Below, one piece after another: positions 7,957 to 15,296 of a stretch of DNA of 18,257 bases. How positions within the stretch are numbered: the first letter of the stretch is position 1; every line of letters begins with the position of its first letter. Below the pieces are notes generated by a model. That model saw only the letters and a list, made by a program, of their open reading frames with translations. It had not been told where the DNA came from and did no database searches. This DNA is from JBCDHN01 sp964351855 (lineage in GTDB: Bacteria > Verrucomicrobiota > Verrucomicrobiia > Verrucomicrobiales > DEV007). Position numbers and translations under genes: made by a program. The stretch covers positions 1 through 18,257 of the forward strand of contig CAYGQD010000147.1 in NCBI GenBank assembly GCA_964351855.1, read 5' to 3'.

Positions 7957-7990
7957 AAAAAAGCCGGAACCCCATTCAGGGCTCCGGCTT
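7957..7990 (-). terminator. Intrinsic terminator of ftsH
   Basis: Twelve-pair stem (7961-7972 with 7979-7990, one G-U pair) with a six-base loop. On the minus strand it is followed by six T residues (the A run 7957-7962 on the plus strand, partly in the stem). It lies 28 bases past the ftsH stop. It lacks a T run on the plus strand, so it should act on the ftsH transcript rather than on the convergent hydrolase gene. Confidence 0.88.
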
Positions 7991-8017
7991 GGTCAAATTG
8001 ATGAATCCCGTTAGCGA

Positions 8018-10111
8018 TCAGGCACCAACGGGAGCACCTTCCAGGCCACCAGGAAGCTCATCGTCATCCTCTTTAGGCCGCTCCAGCTTCGGTTCTTTTG
8101 GAGCCTCGGCATTGCTTGGAAGCGCCGGCGGTGTCGGGCTACTAGGCGGATTTCTCAACTCGCCATATTTGATGATCTCACGAATGTGATCAGCACCCAG
8201 AGTCTCGTATTCCAGCAGAGCTTGAGCGATGCCATCCAGCAGGGAGCGATTCTCGACCAACATCTGTTTCGCCTTGTCGTAAGCGTCATCAATCAGTCGC
8301 TTCACTTCGCGATCGATTTTTTGCGCCGTAGCCTCGCTGTAATTCCGACCGGCTGAAACATCCCGAGCAAGGAACACATGCTCGTGATTGTCCCCGTATT
8401 CCACCATTCCAAGTTCATCACTCATTCCCCACTCACAAACCATTCGCCGAGCGGATCCGGTAGCCATCTTGATGTCTCCATAGGCACCGTTCGTGACATC
8501 ACCAAAGACAATTTCTTCGGCCACGCGTCCGCCCATGGCCACGACTAAGTTGTCGAGCAACTCATTGCGCCGGTGGGTGTATTTGTCCTCTTCCGGGAGG
8601 AACATGGTTGATCCGAGAGAAGGACCACGCGGGATGATCGTTACCTTGTGGAGAGGATCGGTGTGCTCCAGCAAGACATTGAGAATGGCATGACCCGCTT
8701 CGTGATAAGCGGTATTCTCCTTCTCTTTCTCGCTGAGAGCTAGACTGCGACGTTCGCGGCCCCATCGGACCTTGTCACGGGCTTCTTCCAAGTCCGCCAT
8801 GGTGATGGACTTCTGATTCTTCCTCGCAGCCAAAAGAGCACCTTCGTTGATGACGTTGGCCAACTCAGCCCCAGAATAACCCGGTGTCCCCCGGGCAATG
8901 ACCGCCATATCGACATCCTTCGCGAGTTTCACCTTCTTCGCGTGAACCAGGAGAATTTCCTCACGCCCTTTGACATCAGGGAGATTCACCGTGATCTGCC
9001 GGTCGAAACGCCCTGGCCGCAGCAACGCTGGATCGAGAACGTCAGGACGGTTGGTGGCTGCAATGATGATCACGCCCTCAGTGGTATCAAATCCATCCAT
9101 CTCCACGAGAAGCGCATTGAGCGTCTGTTCCCGTTCGTCATGACCACCACCAAGTCCGTGACCCCGATGCCGACCCACGGCGTCGATCTCGTCAATGAAG
9201 ATGATACAGGGTGCATTCTTCTTGCCCTGCTCAAACATGTCGCGAACCCGCGATGCCCCAACCCCGACGAACATTTCTACGAAGTCAGATCCACTGATGC
9301 TGAAGAACGGCACGTCGGCTTCGCCGGCAATGGCGCGTGCCAAGAGGGTCTTCCCCGTTCCGGGAGGGCCGACCATGAGGACGCCTTTGGGAATGCGTCC
9401 GCCAAGCCGCTGAAATTTCTTAGGATCCTTGAGGAATTCAACAATTTCCCAGACTTCCTCCTTGGCCTCTTCCACCCCGGCGACATTCTTAAAGGTGATC
9501 TTGTTCTTGTCCAAGCTCATCATTTTGGCTTTGCTTCGCCCGAAGCTCATCGCACCGCGTCCCGCCATCTTCATCTGGTGACGAAAGAGAAAGTAAATGA
9601 TCGCGAGGAGGACCAGGATCGGCAGGAGGCTGATCATGACCGTCGGCAGGACATTGCTCTCCATTTCAAAGCCGAAATGCTCAATGAGCATGGCGGAATC
9701 ACTCCCGCTCTCGGGGGCAACCTTGGTTTCCTTCAAAAACTGGATCAAATCATCCTCAATGAATCGAAGATTGATCACGGCACTGAACCGCTCGAACCCG
9801 TCTTTTTCTTCGGTCGATTGAGTAACTTCCGGGACATACCATCCGCTGATGTAGGTCTTGCGCTTTCCTTCTCCTTCGACCACGCGCAGGGGACGTTCCT
9901 CGCTGCCGACAATTCGTCCTGCTTCGCCAAGCTCTTTGAACTCGGAATAGGTAAGGCGATCCCCGGTAGCGGACTCACTCATGAACGGGGAAAATGCGAG
10001 CGCGAAAAGCAAGAAGGCCATCATGAGGAGTAGCATTCCTCGCCAATTAAAACCTCCGCTTCCGCCTTCGGGGCGGTTGCGATCATCTGAATCATTTTGG
10101 GGCTCTGACAT
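8018..10111 (-). CDS. ftsH: ATP-dependent zinc metalloprotease FtsH
   Basis: 697-residue inner-membrane AAA+ protease that removes misfolded membrane proteins and some regulators. Membrane span 1 is about 25-44 and span 2 about 157-176, with a periplasmic FtsH-ext domain between them. In the AAA+ module, Walker A is GPPGTGKT (248-255), Walker B is IIFIDEID (303-310), the pore loop contains FVGVGASRVR, and the second region of homology is ATNRPDVLDPALLRPGRFDR. The M41 zinc site is HEAGH (470-474), with the distal acidic ligand in NGAYGDIK (D546). The N-terminus is polar and Gly-rich, and the C-terminal 45 residues are Pro-rich then acidic. No good ribosome-binding site precedes the ATG at 10111. 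yqgE lies upstream on the same strand 120 bases away, and a strong terminator follows. Confidence 0.97.
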   Translation of the reverse strand: MSEPQNDSDDRNRPEGGSGGFNWRGMLLLMMAFLLFALAFSPFMSESATGDRLTYSEFKELGEAGRIVGSEERPLRVVEGEGKRKTYISGWYVPEVTQSTEEKDGFERFSAVINLRFIEDDLIQFLKETKVAPESGSDSAMLIEHFGFEMESNVLPTVMISLLPILVLLAIIYFLFRHQMKMAGRGAMSFGRSKAKMMSLDKNKITFKNVAGVEEAKEEVWEIVEFLKDPKKFQRLGGRIPKGVLMVGPPGTGKTLLARAIAGEADVPFFSISGSDFVEMFVGVGASRVRDMFEQGKKNAPCIIFIDEIDAVGRHRGHGLGGGHDEREQTLNALLVEMDGFDTTEGVIIIAATNRPDVLDPALLRPGRFDRQITVNLPDVKGREEILLVHAKKVKLAKDVDMAVIARGTPGYSGAELANVINEGALLAARKNQKSITMADLEEARDKVRWGRERRSLALSEKEKENTAYHEAGHAILNVLLEHTDPLHKVTIIPRGPSLGSTMFLPEEDKYTHRRNELLDNLVVAMGGRVAEEIVFGDVTNGAYGDIKMATGSARRMVCEWGMSDELGMVEYGDNHEHVFLARDVSAGRNYSEATAQKIDREVKRLIDDAYDKAKQMLVENRSLLDGIAQALLEYETLGADHIREIIKYGELRNPPSSPTPPALPSNAEAPKEPKLERPKEDDDELPGGLEGAPVGA

Positions 10112-10170
10112 AACTTTTAGTCGCTAAAACGGAGATTAAATTTCGCTGGGCTGAGTTGGACGCCGAATTG

Positions 10171-10182
10171 TCGGAATTCCGA
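10171..10182. promoter_or_regulatory. 12-bp perfect palindrome upstream of ftsH
   Basis: TCGGAATTCCGA is a perfect 12-base palindrome in the 120-base gap between yqgE and ftsH, about 60-70 bases before the ftsH start. It could be an operator for ftsH, but a 12-base palindrome occurs fairly often by chance and no matching promoter elements were found. Confidence 0.2.
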
Positions 10183-10231
10183 TTTCCCTGCTCTATACGA
10201 CACAGGCACGCAACAACGCCGCTTTTGGGGC

Positions 10232-10795
10232 TTAATTCAAGGAGAGATCGTCGGGCATATCCGCTGCTAGCCGATGGAAAGGGCTGACATCTCGGATTAA
10301 GTCACTCCATAATCCGGAGTTCAGGTTCTCGATTTCCACGATCTCCGGGACCGGAACCTTCACCACCCAGGCGTCATCTTCGAGCTCGGATTCCAATTGG
10401 CCGCCGGACCAACCGGAATAGCCAACAAAGGCCCTTACGCTAAAGCCTTCCTTGAGATGCTGATTGGCTTCCTGAGTCGAAAGATGAGTCTTCAACTGGA
10501 GGGAATCGCTGGCATTGTTCCACCCGAGCGAGCAGAAGGTTAAGTGCTCCTGGCTCACCGGGCCACCCTGAAAGACCGGAACGCCTCCCAATTCCCCAAA
10601 TTCGGGATCCGAGAGCAAATCGTAAACCAATTTGTTGATCGGACGATTCATGACATATCCCAAGGCACCTTCGCTCGAAGAATAGTTTGCCAGCAACAGA
10701 ACCGTCCTCGCGAAGGTCGGCTCGGTGAGCTTTGGAGAGGCAATCAGAAGCCTGCCCTGAAGGCTTTTCGGATGGGAGGAGTCCTCAAGATTCAT
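10232..10795 (-). CDS. yqgE: YqgE/AlgH family protein (UPF0301)
   Basis: 187 residues, the standard length for the UPF0301/DUF179 family, whose biochemical function is not established. Diagnostic motifs are GRLLIASPKL (14-23), TFARTVLLLANY, GALGYVMNRPINK, VFQGGPVSQEHLTF and the Gly/Trp-rich VGYSGWSGGQLESE near residue 125. It is cytoplasmic, with no signal peptide or membrane span. The ATG at 10795 is the only good start; no ribosome-binding site is visible. It is divergent from trpD across a 75-base gap and lies upstream of ftsH on the same strand, with no terminator seen between them, so read-through into ftsH is possible. Confidence 0.93.
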   Translation of the reverse strand: MNLEDSSHPKSLQGRLLIASPKLTEPTFARTVLLLANYSSSEGALGYVMNRPINKLVYDLLSDPEFGELGGVPVFQGGPVSQEHLTFCSLGWNNASDSLQLKTHLSTQEANQHLKEGFSVRAFVGYSGWSGGQLESELEDDAWVVKVPVPEIVEIENLNSGLWSDLIRDVSPFHRLAADMPDDLSLN

Positions 10796-10870
10796 GACGA
10801 AGATGTTACTTAACTGTTGCGGGGCTTTGGAGGTTGCGCAAATCAGGATCTACCCCAGCTTTTTTCGGTC

Positions 10871-11923
10871 ATGCCTAGTCAACTCAACGCACTCACGGAA
10901 AAAATCCAGACGGGACAGCATTTGGACGGTGCTGAGGTAAAAATTGTTGCCACCGAATTACTCAATGATTCGGAGACAGTCGCTGAGCGCGCCCGTTTTT
11001 TGAAGAGCTTGGCGGAAAAAGGAGAAACGCCCGATGAAATTGCCGGATTGGTGGAAGGCTTCCTCGAGCATGCGATCGTTCCTCCCCTGGATTTGAATTC
11101 GTTGGAAGGGCCAACCATTGACGTTTGCGGCACCGGTGGTGACAAGCTGAACCTTTTCAACGTCTCCACTACGGGAATGTTCATACTCGCTGCGGCCGGA
11201 GTCAACGTGGTCAAACACGGCAACCGAGGTATCACCTCCAAAAGTGGAGGCGCTGATGTGCTGGAAGCGTTGGGAGTAAAAATCGATCAATCGCCGGAGG
11301 AGTTTTCAGCATGTGTCCGCGCCACCAGGCTAGGGTTTCTTTTCGCACCTCACTACCACCCGGCCTTCAAAGCCGTGGCTCCGGTCCGCAAGCAATTGGC
11401 GGAAGAAGGAACCCGAACGGTCTTCAATATCCTCGGCCCACTGTTGAATCCAGTCCGTCCTCTCTACCAATTGATCGGAGTCTTTTCGCCAGAATTGCCC
11501 GAAGTATTCGCTCAAATCCTTGCCAAGCTAGGAAGAAAGAGGTCCTGGGCGGTTCATGGAAGAACGCAGGATGGCGCAGCCATGGATGAACTCTCCACCC
11601 TGGGACATAATACCGTCGCTGAGACGCGCGACGGTCAGATGAGCGAAACGATGACCCTTGACCCGGAAAATTTTGGATTTTCTGCGTCGCCCATCAGCGA
11701 ACTAGCGGGAGGCGACTCATCAAAGAACGCGTCACTGTTGACCGGGATTCTTGATGGCTCGATTTCAGGCCCCAAGCGTGATTTGGTTCTCTTCAACGCA
11801 GCCGCCGGATTGGTCATTGCCGGCGTCGCTCCGAATTTGGAGGTCGGCATTTCGATAGCTGAGGAACAAATTCTCAATGGACGGGCCATTGCCAAGCTCC
11901 ATGCTCTGCGAGATTTTGCGTAG
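10871..11923 (+). CDS. trpD: Anthranilate phosphoribosyltransferase
   Basis: Transfers phosphoribose from PRPP to anthranilate, the second step of tryptophan synthesis. From the ATG at 10871 the product is 350 residues, close to the family norm; an in-frame TTG at 10817 would overlap the divergent promoter region and add unmatched residues. The key sites are present: PRPP-binding CGTGGD (86-91), NVSTTG, KHGNRG (115-120), SGGADVLEALG (125-135), FAPHYHPAFKAVAPVRKQL, TRTVFNILGPLLNP and HGRTQDGAAMDELS. No other trp gene flanks it, so the pathway genes are scattered in this genome or this gene is a lone member. No ribosome-binding site is visible upstream. No clear terminator follows in the 88 bases before the helicase gene. 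Confidence 0.96.
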   Translation: MPSQLNALTEKIQTGQHLDGAEVKIVATELLNDSETVAERARFLKSLAEKGETPDEIAGLVEGFLEHAIVPPLDLNSLEGPTIDVCGTGGDKLNLFNVSTTGMFILAAAGVNVVKHGNRGITSKSGGADVLEALGVKIDQSPEEFSACVRATRLGFLFAPHYHPAFKAVAPVRKQLAEEGTRTVFNILGPLLNPVRPLYQLIGVFSPELPEVFAQILAKLGRKRSWAVHGRTQDGAAMDELSTLGHNTVAETRDGQMSETMTLDPENFGFSASPISELAGGDSSKNASLLTGILDGSISGPKRDLVLFNAAAGLVIAGVAPNLEVGISIAEEQILNGRAIAKLHALRDFA

Positions 11924-12011
11924 AGGTTGTTGAACGCTGCTTCATCGCTCACCTCTGTGAGATGGAGAAAATTGGTTTCCCTGCGGGGAATTGCAGTCAT
12001 GCTGCTCTAAC

Positions 12012-15000
12012 ATGAGTCCCATTATCCGGAACGAAATGATTCTCGCATCGGCGGGCTCTGGAAAGACCTACGCGTTGACGAATCGTTTCGTGATGCTTCT
12101 GGCCCTCGGAGTCGCCCCGGAAAAACTCATTGCCCTGACCTTTACCCGCAAAGCGGCGGCAGAATTTCTCGACGAGATCCTGCAAAAGCTGGCCCGAGCC
12201 GCGAGCGATCCCAATCATGCGGCTACGATCGCCAGCCAGATTGGAGTGGCCGACTTTTCGCAACCACGGGCTACGGAACTCCTTCGCAGCGTTCTCGATC
12301 ATTTGCATGTATTGACCCTTGGAACTCTCGATTCGTTCTTCAATCGAGTGCTTCACTGCTTTCCAGCGGAATTTGGTCTGGCTTCCAATTTTGAGGTCAT
12401 GGAACCTCACGAGGCCACAACCGCGAGGCGGCAAGTCTTCGAGCAATTGTTCCAGAACGGCGATCTTCATCGCTCGTTCACAGAGGCCTTCAAGTTGGCC
12501 ACTTTTGGTGCCGAAGAAAAGCAAATGGTGCGAACGTTCGATCAATTCGTGGGGCGTTATCACCAGACATACCTCCAAGCTCCCGACGCAGCGCTTTGGG
12601 CCGAGGAAAAAGCGATTTGGCCGCAAGGCTGCCGATGGCTACGGGGAATCGGCGATGTCGATCTGGAATGTGATCAGCTGAGCGTCCAACTGAATGCCAT
12701 TGGATTTGACCGAAGGTCTGAGAAGATGTGGGAAGACTTTCTCGCGATGGTTCGCGGGATGAAGCCGGGGAAGGCTCTGCCGAAGCCCAAAGCGCTGCAG
12801 GAGCGCCTTTTCAGCCACTATGAAGTGATCCATGCCGGCGGTCCCCTGGAAATTCCGCTCTATGGAAAAACCTACCACCTGGGAAGCCGGATCTGTAATC
12901 ACCTTTCGAGGCTGCTCGACTATCTCATGCACTGCGAGGTCTTCCCAAACGTGATGCGAACTCGAGGTATTCACACGGTCTTGGCTGCCTACGAGGAGAT
13001 TTATCACGATCGGGTACGTCGCGGAGGAAAGCTGGGATTTGACGATATTCAGCTGCTTTTGAGTGGTGCTCTCCTGCCGCAGCATGCGCAGAACACCCTC
13101 AGTCTGGAAAATGCAGAAGCCCTGCTGAACATCGAGTATCGGCTAGACGGTCAATTCGATCACTGGCTCCTCGATGAGTTTCAAGACACCAGTCTGCGCC
13201 AGTGGAACGTGCTGGAAAATCTGGCCGATGAGGTGATTCAAGATGGCTCAGGCACCCGCAGTTTTTTCTATGTGGGGGATGTGAAACAGGCGATTTTTGG
13301 TTGGCGGGGGGGGGACTCCCGTTTGTTTTTCGATATCTTCGAGCACTATGGACGGGAACAAATTTCCAAACGTGAACTGAACACCAGTTACCGCTCCTCT
13401 CCTGTCGTGCTCGATGCCGTCAATCGCGTTTTTGGCGACCGAAGCCTGTTCGGCTCCCTTTTCGCAGGCCATCCGGAATTGGTCGAGCGCTGGTTTGATT
13501 CTTGGGAAACCCACGTTTCGAATTTTGACGGTCGTGAAGGATTCGTCCAGCTCATCCACTTGCCCAAATCGGGTTGGGACGATGAGGAGAGCCCGATGGA
13601 GAAACGGATCGGAGTCCTGGCTCAGATTTTGCGTGATTTAGCCCCTCATGAAAACGATCTCAGCTGCGCGGTCCTCGTTCGACGGAATGATTCTGCTACG
13701 CAGGTTGCTGAATCGATCCGAGCGAATACCGACGTCCCGGTCGTGGTCGATGGAGACACCCTCATCGGCTCGGATCATCCTATCGCAGCTTCATATTTGG
13801 CATTGATCCAGCTTGCGGCTCATCCCGGTGATACGTTGGCGTGGAAACACCTTTGTATGTCTCCGGCGCTTTCCGGAAACGATTGGGACCAAGCAGAGGG
13901 AACTCGGAGAGAGCTGGTGGAATCGACGATACAGCTGGTTCATGATCGAGGCTTTAAAGGCGCGTTCGAAGGTTGGCTCGAGCGACTCCAGCGTGGCGGG
14001 TTTACGCCGGATGAGTTCGCCAAGCGCCGGATCGAGCAGTTGCGACAGGCGACCCTGGAATTTGACCAGAGCGGGAACCGATCTTTTGGGGATTTTGTCA
14101 AATATGCCAAGGGTTTCGTTGCCCGTGAATCTCCAGCCAAAGGCGTGGTTCAAGTCATGACCATCCACAAGAGCAAGGGATTGGGATTCGATGCCGTCAT
14201 CGTGGCGGAAATCGAGGGGACACGAGATCAAGACCTGACTGACATTGGGCGGCTGGATCTCGTCACTCACGAGCGAGGTGAAGGGCTCGGTCGAGAGATC
14301 GAATGGGTTTTCAGTATGCCCCGGAAACTGGCATGCGATCTAGATCCAATCCTAGGAGCCGCGCGCTACAAGCTGGAGAATGAGGCCGCGTTTCAGGAAC
14401 TCTGCGTCCTCTATGTTGCGCTGACGCGGGCGAAGTTCGCGAACTACATCATTTGCACCGAACCCGATGAGAAGGCATCGATGCGGACCTTGGTCAGTCG
14501 GGCTTTGGTTTCGCCTGATCAACCCGGAGAGCCGAGGGAATTTGGGAAGCAGGCGTGCGAAGTCGCATTCCAAGCAGGCACACCGGATTGGTATCGCAAG
14601 GAGGTAGATCCTGATGAAACTCCCCTGTTGTTTGCGGAGTCGGAGTTCCAACCCAATCGAACCGTGTCATCGCGGCGACGCTTCGGTCTGCTTCGCCGGG
14701 AGATGCCATCCAGCGCGGCTGACGAAGCCGCCGAGCCAAAGCAGGGAGCCAGTTTTGTCTTCCTTCCCGGCACCATCGAGTCTGCGGAATACGGCACAAT
14801 GGTTCACGAACTCTTTGAACTCTTTCCTTGGATTGACGCACTTTCCTCCGATGAAATCCGGGAGCGACTCAACGCGAAGATCGACAACACCAGCTCCGTT
14901 CAATGCCTGGCCCGTGATGAAGTGCTTTCCAACTTGCTGAAACCGGAAGTCGCTGCCGTTTTCCAGCAAGCCAAATATTACCGACAACCTATCGCCTGGC

Positions 15001-15296
15001 TCGAAAAGCGCTTTGAACTTGTCCATGCAGCACGCTGGATTTCCGGCACCTTTGACCGCGTTGTGCTGAGGCGAGACGCCGAAGGAAGATTTGATCGAGC
15101 CTACGTTTACGACTTCAAGACAAACAAGGTCCGGACGGAGGAGGATGTTTCCGATGCCTGTTCCCATTACGCTCCCCAGTTGGCAATCTATCGATTGGCT
15201 CTGGGCAAATTGCTCGGAATTGACGAGAGCGATGTCTATTCGCACCTCATTTTTACACGATTGGCGAAAGTCGTGGAGGTTTCTCAGCCTTTCTGA
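12012..15296 (+). CDS. UvrD-family helicase-nuclease, AddA/RecB type
   Basis: 1094 residues from the ATG at 12012; an in-frame TTG at 11991 adds seven residues with no support. Helicase motifs run in order: Walker A ASAGSGKT (12-19), motif Ia ALTFTRKAAAEF, TLDSFFNRVL, Walker B LLDEFQDT (386-393), motif III GDVKQAIFGWRGGD, motif IV NTSYRSSP, motif V VMTIHKSKGLGFD (from 715) and motif VI LYVALTRA. A complete PD-(D/E)XK nuclease of RecB type follows: GTMVHELF (His932), GTFDRVV, DFKTNK (1034-1039) and the QLAIYR motif. It should unwind and degrade DNA ends in recombinational repair, as AddAB or RecBCD do. Its usual partner (AddB or RecC) is not in the window. A run of nine G residues (13306-13314) encodes part of motif III. 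It converges on the XDH-like gene with a 13-base overlap of the 3' ends. Confidence 0.9.
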   Translation: MSPIIRNEMILASAGSGKTYALTNRFVMLLALGVAPEKLIALTFTRKAAAEFLDEILQKLARAASDPNHAATIASQIGVADFSQPRATELLRSVLDHLHVLTLGTLDSFFNRVLHCFPAEFGLASNFEVMEPHEATTARRQVFEQLFQNGDLHRSFTEAFKLATFGAEEKQMVRTFDQFVGRYHQTYLQAPDAALWAEEKAIWPQGCRWLRGIGDVDLECDQLSVQLNAIGFDRRSEKMWEDFLAMVRGMKPGKALPKPKALQERLFSHYEVIHAGGPLEIPLYGKTYHLGSRICNHLSRLLDYLMHCEVFPNVMRTRGIHTVLAAYEEIYHDRVRRGGKLGFDDIQLLLSGALLPQHAQNTLSLENAEALLNIEYRLDGQFDHWLLDEFQDTSLRQWNVLENLADEVIQDGSGTRSFFYVGDVKQAIFGWRGGDSRLFFDIFEHYGREQISKRELNTSYRSSPVVLDAVNRVFGDRSLFGSLFAGHPELVERWFDSWETHVSNFDGREGFVQLIHLPKSGWDDEESPMEKRIGVLAQILRDLAPHENDLSCAVLVRRNDSATQVAESIRANTDVPVVVDGDTLIGSDHPIAASYLALIQLAAHPGDTLAWKHLCMSPALSGNDWDQAEGTRRELVESTIQLVHDRGFKGAFEGWLERLQRGGFTPDEFAKRRIEQLRQATLEFDQSGNRSFGDFVKYAKGFVARESPAKGVVQVMTIHKSKGLGFDAVIVAEIEGTRDQDLTDIGRLDLVTHERGEGLGREIEWVFSMPRKLACDLDPILGAARYKLENEAAFQELCVLYVALTRAKFANYIICTEPDEKASMRTLVSRALVSPDQPGEPREFGKQACEVAFQAGTPDWYRKEVDPDETPLLFAESEFQPNRTVSSRRRFGLLRREMPSSAADEAAEPKQGASFVFLPGTIESAEYGTMVHELFELFPWIDALSSDEIRERLNAKIDNTSSVQCLARDEVLSNLLKPEVAAVFQQAKYYRQPIAWLEKRFELVHAARWISGTFDRVVLRRDAEGRFDRAYVYDFKTNKVRTEEDVSDACSHYAPQLAIYRLALGKLLGIDESDVYSHLIFTRLAKVVEVSQPF

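Noticed and set aside
8942..10033. 363-codon open frame on the plus strand opposite ftsH
   Set aside because: It lies wholly antisense to the strongly conserved ftsH, has no recognisable motif and an odd composition, and is explained by codon bias of the opposite strand.
11948..11990. Two small hairpins between trpD and the helicase gene (CTCAC/GTGAG and TTCCC/GGGAA)
   Set aside because: The stems are only five pairs and neither is followed by a T run, so they do not qualify as terminators or as an attenuator.
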